Shown: positions 17,128 to 26,215 of the stretch, piece by piece
Layout of the letters: the number at the start of each line of letters is the position of its first letter
How positions within the stretch are numbered: the stretch's first letter is position 1
Assembly (NCBI GenBank): GCA_030697165.1
Contig: JAUYQQ010000011.1
Location: forward strand, 62,001 to 126,000
Direction: 5' to 3'
Length of the DNA: 64,000 nucleotides
Origin: Acidobacteriota bacterium
GTDB taxonomy: Bacteria; Acidobacteriota; Vicinamibacteria; Vicinamibacterales; UBA2999
Program-made: the position numbers and the translations under genes
The notes under the pieces: generated by a model
Told to the model about the DNA's origin: nothing
Database searches by the model: none
The model's input: the letters and a program-made list of their open reading frames with translations, nothing else

Positions 17128-17540
17128 CCCGCGAGCATTTCAGGGAGCTGGTCCAGGAAGCCATCGACCAGATCCCGCGCCGCTTCGCGCGCGCCATTCA
17201 TAACGTGGCAATCGTGGTCGAAGACGAGCCCTCGGACGAGTTGCTCGACGACCGGGACATCGATGACGGCGGAACCCTCTTTGGGCTCTACGAGGGCACG
17301 CCGCTCACGGAACGATCGGGTTACGGCAACACCCTGCCGGACCGGATCACGTTGTTCCAGGGCCCAATCGAAGACGAGTGCGATAACGACGAGGACGAGA
17401 TCTTCGTTGAGATTGGTCTCACCCTGATCCATGAGCTCGGCCACTACTTCGGTATGTCCGAGGAGGACATCGCGCCGCACGAGGAACGCTGGTTGCGCGG
17501 CGAAGACGACTCGGACGATGACGAGGAGCCGCAGGCATGA
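17124..17540 (+). CDS. Zincin-like metallopeptidase (PF06262 type)
   Basis: 138-residue acidic protein with the zinc-binding HELGHYFGMSEEDI (His-Glu-x2-His followed by an acidic third ligand region, about residues 107-120), characteristic of the Zincin_1/DUF1025 family. It has the family N-terminus (EAIDQIPRRFARAIHNVAIVVED) and the central GLYEGTPLTERS. The C-terminus is a run of Asp/Glu. Overlaps nth and rsmA by 4 bp each, so translation is coupled across repair and rRNA-methylation genes. Proteolytic activity is not established for this family. Confidence 0.88.
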   Translation: MTREHFRELVQEAIDQIPRRFARAIHNVAIVVEDEPSDELLDDRDIDDGGTLFGLYEGTPLTERSGYGNTLPDRITLFQGPIEDECDNDEDEIFVEIGLTLIHELGHYFGMSEEDIAPHEERWLRGEDDSDDDEEPQA

Positions 17541-18355
17541 GGGCACGCAAGCGGTTCGCGCAGCATTTTCTCGAGCCGGCCTGGGTCGTCAAGGTGGTGA
17601 AGGCGGTGGACGCCAGGGCCGACCAAAGCATTCTCGAGATTGGCCCGGGCCGCGCCGCCATTACCCGGCCGCTGGCGGAACAGTGCGGCCGCCTGCTGGC
17701 GGTGGAGGTCGATCGCGACCTCGCCGGCGAGTTGGAGGCCACCAAGCCCGCCAACGTCACCGTGATCGTCGGCGACGTGCTCGAGCTGGACCTGGCGGCG
17801 TCGCTGTCGGACTGGCTGGGAGCGCCGCTCGGGCCCGGGCACGCGGTGCGGGTGGTCGGCAACCTCCCTTACAACATCTCGTCCCCGATCCTGTTCTCGC
17901 TGCTTGAACTCGCCGCCACGACCGGTGGGGTCCGCGACGCCATCCTGATGCTCCAGAAGGAAGTGGCCGATCGGCTGGTGGCCCGGGTGGGCACCGGCGA
18001 CTACGGCGTGCTGACGGTGCTGACCGCCGTGCATGCCGACGTGACGCGGTTGCTGTCGCTGCCGCCGGGCGCGTTTCGGCCACCGCCACAGGTGCAATCG
18101 GCCGTGGTCCGGCTCACCTTTCGACCGCCGGCCGTGGACATTCCCGACATGCCGGGCTTTGTCCGGATGGTCCGGACCATGTTCACCCAGCGGCGCAAGA
18201 CCCTGTCGAACGCGCTGAAGCCGTTCGGCCTCGAACGGTCGGTGGCGCCAACCGAGGCGCTGGCGCGGGCGGGGATCGAGGGCCAGCGGCGACCCGAGAC
18301 GCTGGACATGGCCGAGATGGCGGCCCTCTCCCGCGCCTTCGCGGCCACCGATTAG
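17537..18355 (+). CDS. rsmA: 16S rRNA dimethyladenosine transferase
   Basis: 272-residue KsgA-type enzyme that dimethylates two adjacent adenines of helix 45 in 16S rRNA during 30S maturation. The N-terminus is the family's (KRFAQHFLEPAWVVKVV), the SAM site is ILEIGPGRAAITRPLAEQ (about 33-50), and the catalytic NLPYNISSPIL lies near residues 112-122. The C-terminal helical domain has FTQRRKTLSNALK. ATG overlaps the upstream stop by 4 bp. Confidence 0.95.
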   Translation: MRARKRFAQHFLEPAWVVKVVKAVDARADQSILEIGPGRAAITRPLAEQCGRLLAVEVDRDLAGELEATKPANVTVIVGDVLELDLAASLSDWLGAPLGPGHAVRVVGNLPYNISSPILFSLLELAATTGGVRDAILMLQKEVADRLVARVGTGDYGVLTVLTAVHADVTRLLSLPPGAFRPPPQVQSAVVRLTFRPPAVDIPDMPGFVRMVRTMFTQRRKTLSNALKPFGLERSVAPTEALARAGIEGQRRPETLDMAEMAALSRAFAATD

Positions 18356-18410
18356 GCACCGATCAAGCACAGACGGTGAGAACCGGTCGGGCCGGAAGTT
18401 GAAGCTGTGC

Positions 18411-18548
18411 TATAGTTTCCGACGAAACCCGCCTCGTTTTCCAGGCGCTCCCAGCGGCCTGAACGGGTGACCTTGCCGGCTCGCCAGAGTCCTCGGTTGC
18501 CTTGCTAGTTTTCCCTGGGCGTGTGAGCACGCCTGGCTGGGATATCGC
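18411..18548 (+). promoter_or_regulatory. RNase J gene leader
   Basis: TATAGT at 18411-18416 is a candidate -10 box (no clear -35), giving an mRNA leader of roughly 125 nt. Near the end a hairpin GGCGTG-TGAG-CACGCC (18518-18533) sits just ahead of the weak ribosome site. RNase J could act on its own leader, but nothing here proves it. Confidence 0.35.
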
Positions 18549-20240
18549 ATGAGTGTGTCCGTGCCCGTGGCTCCGGCCGCGGCGCTTGCAGTCGACGTGG
18601 TGCCGCTTGGCGGCCTCGGCGAGTTCGGCCTCAACATGATGGCCATCTCGTGTGGGGATACCACTATCGTTGTCGACGCCGGTGCGATGTTCCCCGAAGC
18701 CGATCAACTCGGCGTCGACCTGATCATTCCCGACATGGCCTACCTCGAAAGCCGCAAGGGCCAGGTCAAGGCGCTGGTGCTCACGCACGGTCACGAGGAT
18801 CACATGGGCGCCGTGCCCTACGTGTTGCCGCATCTCGACGGTCCGATCTACGGCACCCCGCTGGCACTGGCGTTTGCGGGCAAGAAGCTCGAAGAGCACG
18901 AGCTCGACCCCAAGACCGTCGCTGTCAAGCCCGGCGACGTGATCCCCATCGGTCCGTTCACGCTCGAGTTCCTGCGCGTCACGCACAGCATGCCCGACTG
19001 CGTCGCCGTGGTGATTCGCACGCCGCAGGGCGTGTTGCTGCATACCGGCGACTTCAAGGTCGATCAGACGCCGATGGACGGCGAGGCGTTCGATCTGCAT
19101 GGCTTCGCGCGGCTCGGTGCTGAAGGCGTGCTCGCGATGTTCTGCGACAGCACCAACATCGATCGCCGCGGCTACACCGGCTCGGAGAAGGACGTCGAAG
19201 ACGGCTTCGAGGAGGTCTTCACCAGCACCGAGGGCAAGATCGTCGTCGCCTCGTTCTCGTCAAGCCTGTACCGGCTGCAGATCGTAGCCGACCTGGCCGC
19301 CCAGTTCGACCGCAAGCTGGCGTTCATCGGCCGCGGCATGACCACCAACTCGCAGATCGCGCAGCGGCTGGGCCACCTGCACCTGCAATCCGGTGTCGTC
19401 ATCAAGGACAGCGACGTCGGGGTGTTTCCCTCGCAGGACGTGGTGTGCCTGGTGACCGGCTCGCAGGGCGAGGCCAACGCCGCGTTGTCGCGCATCGCCA
19501 TCAACGACCACCGCCACGTGAAGCTGGGCGAAGGCGACCGGGTCGTGCTGTCGGCGCGGGCTATCCCCGGCAACGAGAAGTCGATTGGCCGGGTGATGGA
19601 CCACCTGGCGCGCCGCGGCGTCGACGTGGTCACGGAGTCGACCAAGCATGTCCACGTGTCGGGGCACGGCGCCGAGGAAGAGATCAAGCTGGTGCTGTCG
19701 CTGGTCCGGCCGAAGTACCTGATTCCCGTTCACGGCGAGTTCCGCCACCTGGCGCGGCATGCGAAAGTGGCCCGCTTCGTGACCCGCGGCTTGCCGACGG
19801 CGGTCGAGGTCATCACCGCCGAAGACGGCGACGTGGTTCGCTTCGACGCGGAGGGTGGCCGGATCGCGGACAAGGCGCCGGCCGGCCGGGTGTTGATCGA
19901 CGGCACGCGCATCGGTGAGGTAGACGATGAAGTGCTGCGCGACCGGCGGCACATCTCGATCGACGGCATCATCATGCCGGTGGTGGCGATCAACGCCCGC
20001 ACCGGGATCGTCGAAGGCGTACCGGAACTGGTGGCGCGCGGGTTCGTGAGCGACGACACCACCGCTGCCCTGCTGCTCGAAGGCGCGCGCGTCGTCAGCA
20101 GCGCGATTACCGAATGCAGTGTCGAGGAACGGACCGATCCGGGCTTGATGAAGGAGCGCATTCGCACGGAAGTGCGGCGCTTCCTGAAGAAACGTACGGG
20201 CCGGCGGCCCATGGTGCTGCCGGTCGTGATTGAGATTTGA
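18549..20240 (+). CDS. rnj: Ribonuclease J
   Basis: 563-residue metallo-beta-lactamase/beta-CASP ribonuclease with 5'-3' exonuclease and endonuclease activity in mRNA decay and RNA maturation. After a 14-residue Ala/Pro-rich start come PLGGLGEFGLNMM (about 18-30), the zinc site THGHEDHMGA (about 78-87), CDSTN (about 199) and the beta-CASP domain, with the final metal/His blocks SGHGAEEEIKL and PVHGEFRHLARHA (about 370-405). The C-terminal domain ends RTEVRRFLKKRTGRRPM. Followed by ftsK 12 bp downstream. Confidence 0.96.
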   Translation: MSVSVPVAPAAALAVDVVPLGGLGEFGLNMMAISCGDTTIVVDAGAMFPEADQLGVDLIIPDMAYLESRKGQVKALVLTHGHEDHMGAVPYVLPHLDGPIYGTPLALAFAGKKLEEHELDPKTVAVKPGDVIPIGPFTLEFLRVTHSMPDCVAVVIRTPQGVLLHTGDFKVDQTPMDGEAFDLHGFARLGAEGVLAMFCDSTNIDRRGYTGSEKDVEDGFEEVFTSTEGKIVVASFSSSLYRLQIVADLAAQFDRKLAFIGRGMTTNSQIAQRLGHLHLQSGVVIKDSDVGVFPSQDVVCLVTGSQGEANAALSRIAINDHRHVKLGEGDRVVLSARAIPGNEKSIGRVMDHLARRGVDVVTESTKHVHVSGHGAEEEIKLVLSLVRPKYLIPVHGEFRHLARHAKVARFVTRGLPTAVEVITAEDGDVVRFDAEGGRIADKAPAGRVLIDGTRIGEVDDEVLRDRRHISIDGIIMPVVAINARTGIVEGVPELVARGFVSDDTTAALLLEGARVVSSAITECSVEERTDPGLMKERIRTEVRRFLKKRTGRRPMVLPVVIEI

Positions 20241-20252
20241 GGAGAGACGCCA

Positions 20253-22577
20253 GTGGCTGCATCCGGATCCGCCTTGTCGCGCCGCGTCAGCGAAGTGGTT
20301 GGGGTCGCGCTGTTCGCGGTGACGCTGATCTGGTTGATCGCGCTGGCGACCTACGACCCGAACGACCCGGCCTGGTTCTTCAGCACGGGCACCCACGACG
20401 TGCCGGCCAACTTCGCCGGCCGGGTCGGAGCGTTCCTCGCTGAGCTGTCGTACCAGCTCCTCGGCTACGCGTCGTACCTGCTGCCCGCGGCGGTGGCGGT
20501 GGCCGGCTGGCATTACTTCTGGTGCACGAAGATCGATGCCGCCTACACGAAGATGATCGGCGCCACCATGTTGCTCACGTGCGGCAGCGCCTTCCTGGGC
20601 CTGACGCTCGGCCGGGTCGACTTCGGGCCGCGCCCGTTCCGCGCCGGCGGCTACCTGGGCGAATGGGTTGGCGGCGTCATGGCCGAGTACCTGAGCCGCA
20701 CCGGGTCGGTGATCGTCATCCTCGCCTTGATCGTCGCCGCGGTGATCATCTCGACGCAGGTCTCGTTCGGGCGGCTCTTTAGCGCGGTGTTCGTGGCCCT
20801 GCAGGGGGTAGCCGCCCAGGGCGGCGAGTCGTTCCGGCTGTGGCGCGAAGAGCGCCGCAAGGCCAAGCAGCGCCGCGAGGTCCTGGTCAAGTACGGCAAG
20901 AAGGACGCCGCGGCCGCCAAGGCTGACACACCCGAGAAGAAGACGGCCCGAATCGACCGGCCCGAACCGGTGGTGCCCGCGCGCGCCGCCGCGCGGGTGG
21001 TCGAGGACGAGCCAGTCGCCGCCGCCAGGGCCCTGCCGGTCGTCAAGAAGGCGCCGGTACGGACGCCGATGGCGTCGCCGCTGCCGCTGCCGGAGCCCGA
21101 CCGCAATGTCGAACGCCGCCTCGGGTCGTACACCCTGCCGCCGGTGTCACTGCTCGACGCGGCGAAGGCCGAGACCAAGATCGACGAGCGCGAGTTGATG
21201 GAATCGGCGCGCCTGCTCGAAGAGAAGTGCCGCGAGTTCTCGGTCGAAGGGTCGGTGGTGCAGATTCACCCGGGCCCGGTCGTGACCACGTTCGAGTTCA
21301 AGCCCGACGCCGGTGTCAAGTATTCGAAGGTCACGGGCCTGTCAGACGACTTGTGCCTGGCCATGCAGGCCGAATCGGTGCTGATCGACCGCATCCCCGG
21401 CAAGGCGACGGTCGGCATCCAGATTCCCAATCCCAACCGCGAAGCGATCTCGCTGCGCGAGTTGCTCGAGGCTGACGCGTATACGCGCTCCGCGTCGAAG
21501 CTCACGTTCGCGCTGGGGAAGACCATTCACGGCGAGCCCTACATGGCCGACCTGGCCACCATGCCCCACCTGCTGATCGCCGGATCGACCGGCTCGGGCA
21601 AGTCGGTCGGGCTGAACGCGATCCTCACCAGCATCCTCTATCGCGCCACGCCGGACGATGTGCGGATGATCATGGTGGACCCGAAGCGCCTCGAACTCGG
21701 CATGTACGAGGACATTCCGCACCTGATGACCCCGGTCGTGGTCGAGCCGAAGAAGGCCGCCAACGCGCTGCGCTGGGCCGTGCGCGAAATGGAGGAACGC
21801 TACAAGACGCTGGCGTCGTACGGCGTGCGCAACATCGAGCAGTTCAACCGCAATGTCCGCGCGGTGATCGAGTCGGGCGAGGTGCCGGAGGAAGGCAAGC
21901 CGACCCGTCCCCTGCCCTTCATCATGGTGGTGGTCGACGAATTGGCCGACCTGATGATGGTGGCCGGCAACGAGGTGGAAGAGTCGATCTGCCGGCTCGC
22001 GCAAATGGCGCGCGCCGTCGGCATCCACCTGATCCTGGCCACCCAGCGGCCGTCGGTGGACGTCATCACCGGCTTGATCAAGGCGAACCTGCCGGCGCGC
22101 ATTTCGTTCCGGGTCTCGTCGAAGATCGACTCGCGCACCATTCTCGACAGCAACGGCGCCGAGCAGCTGCTGGGCAAGGGCGACATGCTCTTCCTGCCGC
22201 CGGCCTCGTCGCGGCACATCCGCCTGCACGGGCCCTATATTTCAGAGCAGGAATCGGCGCGCGTCGCCAGCTTCCTGCGCAAGCAGGGCAAGCCCGTCTA
22301 CGACGAATCGATCACCGAGGAAGAGCGGACCAACAACCAGGAACTGCTCTACGAGAAGGACGACTTGTACGACGAAGCCGCCCGCATTGTGGTGCAGGCC
22401 GGCCAGGTCTCGATCTCGTACCTGCAGCGCAAGATGCGGATCGGCTTCAGCCGCGCCGCTCGTCTGGTCGACATGATGGAGGCCGAAGGCCTCGTCTCGC
22501 CGGCCACCGGCGGCAAGCCGCGCGAGGTGCTGGTCGGCCGTGAGTACTTCGAGGAGGTCGATGCTCAGCTTCGGTAG
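20253..22577 (+). CDS. ftsK: DNA translocase FtsK/SpoIIIE
   Basis: 774-residue septum-located dsDNA pump that clears and aligns chromosomes at division. Four hydrophobic helices lie in residues 1-175, an Ala/Arg/Lys-rich linker spans about 195-290, the motor follows with Walker A IAGSTGSGKSVGLNAIL (about 445-461) and Walker B MVVVDELADLMM. The C-terminal gamma winged-helix domain (about 710-770, ISYLQRKMRIGFSRAARLVD) reads KOPS-like sites. GTG start with GGAGAG 7 bases upstream. Overlaps the amidase start by 17 bp, linking translocation with septal wall splitting. Confidence 0.96.
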   Translation: MAASGSALSRRVSEVVGVALFAVTLIWLIALATYDPNDPAWFFSTGTHDVPANFAGRVGAFLAELSYQLLGYASYLLPAAVAVAGWHYFWCTKIDAAYTKMIGATMLLTCGSAFLGLTLGRVDFGPRPFRAGGYLGEWVGGVMAEYLSRTGSVIVILALIVAAVIISTQVSFGRLFSAVFVALQGVAAQGGESFRLWREERRKAKQRREVLVKYGKKDAAAAKADTPEKKTARIDRPEPVVPARAAARVVEDEPVAAARALPVVKKAPVRTPMASPLPLPEPDRNVERRLGSYTLPPVSLLDAAKAETKIDERELMESARLLEEKCREFSVEGSVVQIHPGPVVTTFEFKPDAGVKYSKVTGLSDDLCLAMQAESVLIDRIPGKATVGIQIPNPNREAISLRELLEADAYTRSASKLTFALGKTIHGEPYMADLATMPHLLIAGSTGSGKSVGLNAILTSILYRATPDDVRMIMVDPKRLELGMYEDIPHLMTPVVVEPKKAANALRWAVREMEERYKTLASYGVRNIEQFNRNVRAVIESGEVPEEGKPTRPLPFIMVVVDELADLMMVAGNEVEESICRLAQMARAVGIHLILATQRPSVDVITGLIKANLPARISFRVSSKIDSRTILDSNGAEQLLGKGDMLFLPPASSRHIRLHGPYISEQESARVASFLRKQGKPVYDESITEEERTNNQELLYEKDDLYDEAARIVVQAGQVSISYLQRKMRIGFSRAARLVDMMEAEGLVSPATGGKPREVLVGREYFEEVDAQLR

Positions 22578-24309
22578 GGCTCATCTCGTTCGCGCCAGCG
22601 TGGCATTTGCCATCGCGCTCGTGGTGTCGGTGCCGGCCGTGGCGCAGACCGCGCGGCAACGGTATGAGTCGGCGCTCGAACGCGACCAGAAGGTCCGGGT
22701 GGTACTGGCCGGCGGTGAGGTCCAGGCCCGTGAGGCGAAGGCCGAGGTCGCGAAGGTGATTGCGGCGTTCGAGGCGGTGGTGCGGCGCTATCCGACCAGC
22801 GGCTACTCCGACAACGCGCTCTGGCAGGCCGCCAGCCTGGCGGATGCGGCCTATCAGCGGTTCAACCACGCCGACGATCAGGCGCAGGCCATTCGGCTGT
22901 ATCGCTGGCTGGTGGCGGAGTATCCGACCAGTTCGTTGGTGCGGCGGGCGAACCAGCAGTTGGCGCAGCTCGCGAAGCCGGCGCCGGTCGCGGCGCCGCT
23001 GCTGGCAGCGTCACGGCCCGCGCCAACGGCCGCAGCCAGCCCCGCAGCCACCCTGCTCTCCATTGATCGCACGGTGCTGCCCGACACCGTGCGCATCACC
23101 CTCGAACTCGACCGCGAGGTGACGTACCGCGAAGAACGCATTGCTGGTCCGGCGCGGCTGTTCTTCGACCTCAAGGGGGTGCAGTTGACGCCGGCCCTGT
23201 TGGACAAGGTCCTGACCTACCCCGGCGACATCGTCAGCAAGATCCGCGTCGGCCGTCATCCCGATTCCACCGTGCGGGTGGTCTTGGACCTCGAAGCGGT
23301 GTCGCGGTACAGCGTCTTCACGCTGTACAACCCTTACCGGCTGGTGATCGATGCCGAACGCTCGGTTCGCCGCACGGTGGCGACCCCGTCCACGGTCGCG
23401 CCGACATCCATTTCGCCTGAACCACCGCTGGCGATCGCGCTGTCCCAGCCCGAGGTTGCGCGGCCGACCGAGTTCCCGCGGCCGGTAGCGCCGCCATCGC
23501 CCACCTTGCCGTCAGCGCCCACGACGACGGCGTCAGTGCCGCTTGCGTCCCCCTCTGCGGCCGCGGCCAATGTTGCCGGCGGCTTCTCGATGGCCCGGCA
23601 ACTCGGCCTGGGCGTCTCTCGTATCGTGATCGACCCGGGCCACGGCGGCCACGATCCCGGCGTGCTCGGCCGGGGCTTGACCGAGGCCGCCCTCGTGCTC
23701 GACGTGGCCCTTCGGCTCGAGAAACTGCTGCAGAAAGAACCCGGCCTGGAGGTCGTGCTGACGCGGCGCACCGACGTCTACATTCCGCTGGAGGAGCGCA
23801 CCGAACTGGCCAACCGCGAAAGCGCCGACCTGTTCCTGTCGATTCACGCCAACGCCAGCCGCAACGTGGCGGCGAAGGGGATCGAGACCTACTACCTGAG
23901 CTTCGCTTCGTCTCCGGAAGCCGAGGCCGTGGCGGCGCGCGAGAACTCGGCGTCGAACCGCGAGATGCACCAGTTGCCCGACATCATCAAGGCGATCACC
24001 CTCAACAACAAGCTGGACGAGTCGCGCGACCTGGCGAACATGGTGCAGGAGTCGCTGGTGACGTCGCTGCGCAAGACCAACAAGGAAGTACGCAGCCGCG
24101 GCGTGAAGAAGGCGCCGTTCGTCGTGCTGATTGGCGCGGCCATGCCGAGCGTGCTGGCCGAGATCTCGTTTGTCAGCAACCGGCAGGAGCTGGCACTGCT
24201 CAAGACCAACGCCTACAAGCAGAGGATCGCAGAGTCGCTGTTCAACGCGGTGATGCGGTATCGCAAGTCGCTGAAGGGCCAGCCGGCCATTGCGTCCCAG
24301 GAAGACTAA
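22561..24309 (+). CDS. N-acetylmuramoyl-L-alanine amidase (AmiC type) with N-terminal TPR-like region
   Basis: 582-residue periplasmic amidase that cuts the stem peptide from muramic acid. Signal peptide 1-29 (ends PAVAQTA), two TPR-like repeats about 38-115 (RYPTSGYSDNALWQAASLAD, AEYPTSSLVRRANQQLAQ), an AMIN domain about 160-265, a Pro/Ala/Thr linker to about 350, then the amidase_3 catalytic domain with zinc ligands in VIDPGHGGHDPGV, the Glu-Arg segment PLEERTELANRE, DLFLSIHANAS and the catalytic Glu in VLAEISFVSNRQE. The ATG at 22561 is chosen for its signal peptide and GAGGAGG upstream. The TPR plus AMIN combination is unusual among E. coli-type amidases. Confidence 0.92.
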   Translation: MLSFGRAHLVRASVAFAIALVVSVPAVAQTARQRYESALERDQKVRVVLAGGEVQAREAKAEVAKVIAAFEAVVRRYPTSGYSDNALWQAASLADAAYQRFNHADDQAQAIRLYRWLVAEYPTSSLVRRANQQLAQLAKPAPVAAPLLAASRPAPTAAASPAATLLSIDRTVLPDTVRITLELDREVTYREERIAGPARLFFDLKGVQLTPALLDKVLTYPGDIVSKIRVGRHPDSTVRVVLDLEAVSRYSVFTLYNPYRLVIDAERSVRRTVATPSTVAPTSISPEPPLAIALSQPEVARPTEFPRPVAPPSPTLPSAPTTTASVPLASPSAAAANVAGGFSMARQLGLGVSRIVIDPGHGGHDPGVLGRGLTEAALVLDVALRLEKLLQKEPGLEVVLTRRTDVYIPLEERTELANRESADLFLSIHANASRNVAAKGIETYYLSFASSPEAEAVAARENSASNREMHQLPDIIKAITLNNKLDESRDLANMVQESLVTSLRKTNKEVRSRGVKKAPFVVLIGAAMPSVLAEISFVSNRQELALLKTNAYKQRIAESLFNAVMRYRKSLKGQPAIASQED

Positions 24310-24563
24310 GCGCGGAACAGGTTGTGCTGGTTGCCGCGCGCCTCGATGATCGTGATCGGGCGGCGTGATCGATACCAGATGTACAGTCCGCCTGCGAGCG
24401 GTCCCGCCACGAGCGCCGCCGCCATAATCACGCCGGTGAGGCCAAACGCCGCCACCGACACATCGATCATGCCGAGTTCCTTCGCCGGGTCGTCCGTGAC
24501 GACCTGGACGATGGTGAGCGTCGGCGCCGTCTGCGTCGGCGTTGGCGGCTGGGGGTCCTGCAT
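24306..24563 (-). CDS. Small single-pass membrane protein, unknown function
   Basis: 85-residue protein: a Pro/Thr-rich polar start, an acidic stretch (VVTDDPAKELGMID), a hydrophobic helix at about residues 38-65 (FGLTGVIMAAALVAGPLAGG) and a basic cytoplasmic tail YRSRRPITIIEARG. It ends tail-to-tail with the amidase, overlapping by 4 bp. Base composition fits a real gene but no family is recognised. Confidence 0.55.
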   Translation of the reverse strand: MQDPQPPTPTQTAPTLTIVQVVTDDPAKELGMIDVSVAAFGLTGVIMAAALVAGPLAGGLYIWYRSRRPITIIEARGNQHNLFRA

Positions 24564-24570
24564 GTCTTGA

Positions 24571-24660
24571 TTATCCGCCTAAAGGCGCCCGCCTGCGCGG
24601 CCCATGGCCGCTACGGCGAGGCCTCGCCGTAGCTCGAAGAGCGTAGGCGGGGATGCTACA
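24571..24660. repeat. REP-like cluster with perfect 22-bp palindrome
   Basis: CGCC-TAAA-GGCG (24576-24587), a GGCC/GGCC hairpin followed by GCTACGG, then a perfect palindrome at 24611-24632 whose half-site is CTACGGCGAGG, then GCGTAGGCGGG. CTAC and GTAG flank each hairpin as elsewhere in the window. It lies between the small membrane protein and leucyl aminopeptidase genes. Confidence 0.7.
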
Positions 24661-24664
24661 ACGG

Positions 24665-26170
24665 TTAGACACCGGGAAGGCCGCCGCGGGCGACATCCAC
24701 GAGCGTCCGAATCATGGTGCCCGTCGCGCCCTTCGGCTGCCACGGCTTGCTCTCTTCAGCCCAGGCCGTGCCGGCAATATCGAGGTGGGCCCAGGCGCCG
24801 TCGCCGGCAAATTCCTTCAGGAACATCGCCGCGGTGATCGAGCCAGCCGGCCGGCCCGGGCTGTTCAGCATGTCGGCAATCTCGCTCTTCAGCTGCTCGC
24901 GATAGTCATCAAACAGCGGCAGCGGCCACACCTTCTCCCCCGCTCGACCCGCGGCCGCGCGCACGTGCTCGACCCACGGCTCCGGTGTACCGAACAGCCC
25001 GGTCGTGATCTTGCCCAGCGCGACCACCACGGCGCCGGTCAGGGTGGCGACGTCGACCACATGCGTTGCGCCGAGCTTGCGCGCGTACCAGAGCGCATCG
25101 CCCAGGATCAGCCGTCCTTCGGCATCCGTGTTGTTCACTTCGACCGTGAGACCCGAGGCGGCGCGGAGAATGTCGCCGGGCTTGGTCGCCTTCCCACCGG
25201 GCATGTTCTCGACCATGGGCACGATCGCCATCGCGCGAATCGGCAGTTGCTGGAGCGCAATCGACCGCAGCGCGGCCACGACCGTTGCGCCGCCGGCCAT
25301 GTCGTCCTTCATGCGCTCCATGCCGTCTGCGGGCTTGAGCGAAATGCCACCGGTGTCGAAGGTGACGCCCTTGCCGACCAGGCCCAGGGTCGCGCCGGCG
25401 GGCGCGTCGGCCGGCGCATAGCGCAGCACCAGCAGCCGCGGCGGCTCCATGCTGCCGCGCGCGACGCCGAGCAGCATCCCCATGCCGAGTGCCTCAATCG
25501 CGCGCTCGTCGAGCACTTCCGCGGTGATGCCAGGCACCGAGGCGAGCTGCTGCGCCTTCTCGGCCAGGATGCGCGGCGTCAGGAAGTTGCCGGGTTCGTT
25601 GATCAGGACCCGGGCGGCGTTGATCGATTCGCCCGTGGCACGGCCCGTCGCGGCGGCCGCGGCGGCGTCGGGACCGGTCAGGATGACCACGTCCTTCAGG
25701 AAGAACTCGCGGTCGCCCCGGCTCTTGTGCACGCCGTTGTCGAAGTTCGCGATCGTCACGCCCTCGGCAATCAGCTCCACGCGAGCGGTCGTCGCCAGCG
25801 TCCCCGGCTCGACGTCGGCCCAGGCAATGCGGCCGTGGTGCTGATGACGCGCCGCGTGCGCGGCCGTCGCGGCCATGCGCCGCATGCGTTCGGCGTGAAT
25901 CTCGGCGCGAGGCCCGCCGCCGACGAAGATCACCCGCGTCGCGCGCCAGTCCTTGCCCGGCGTCCGGGGCACGAACAGTTCACAGGGTTTGGCTCGGAAC
26001 TCCCCGCGCTCGAGGGCGGATCCCAGGTCGCCGCCGAAGACGGCGTCGTAGGCGCCAATGGCTGAGGCGGTGTGATCCTGCGCGATGGGAATGATGATCA
26101 GGTCAACGTCGGCGGCGCCAAGCGCGGCGCTACTGACGGACAGGCGTGGCACTTCGTAGGGGGGAGGCAT
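24665..26170 (-). CDS. pepA: Leucyl aminopeptidase (M17 family)
   Basis: 501-residue cytosolic metallo-aminopeptidase that removes N-terminal residues in peptide turnover. An N-terminal macro-like domain (about 1-165) precedes the catalytic domain. The metal and active-site blocks are GLVGKGVTFDTGGISLKP (about 260-277), DMAGGATVVAAL, and the M17 signature NNTDAEGRLILGDAL (about 342-356). Length is typical. The start at 26170 has only a distant AAAGGA. Divergent from the secreted PKD-like protein gene with 45 bp between them. Confidence 0.95.
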   Translation of the reverse strand: MPPPYEVPRLSVSSAALGAADVDLIIIPIAQDHTASAIGAYDAVFGGDLGSALERGEFRAKPCELFVPRTPGKDWRATRVIFVGGGPRAEIHAERMRRMAATAAHAARHQHHGRIAWADVEPGTLATTARVELIAEGVTIANFDNGVHKSRGDREFFLKDVVILTGPDAAAAAATGRATGESINAARVLINEPGNFLTPRILAEKAQQLASVPGITAEVLDERAIEALGMGMLLGVARGSMEPPRLLVLRYAPADAPAGATLGLVGKGVTFDTGGISLKPADGMERMKDDMAGGATVVAALRSIALQQLPIRAMAIVPMVENMPGGKATKPGDILRAASGLTVEVNNTDAEGRLILGDALWYARKLGATHVVDVATLTGAVVVALGKITTGLFGTPEPWVEHVRAAAGRAGEKVWPLPLFDDYREQLKSEIADMLNSPGRPAGSITAAMFLKEFAGDGAWAHLDIAGTAWAEESKPWQPKGATGTMIRTLVDVARGGLPGV

Positions 26171-26215
26171 GTTAGGTTAGAATTCCTTTGCGCCCCGCCT
26201 GCAGGGGACCTTGCC

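Noticed and set aside
24611-24632. Perfect 22-bp palindrome as an intrinsic terminator or regulator operator
   Set aside because: No T-run follows, and it is embedded in a cluster of REP-like hairpins with the same CTAC/GTAG ends.
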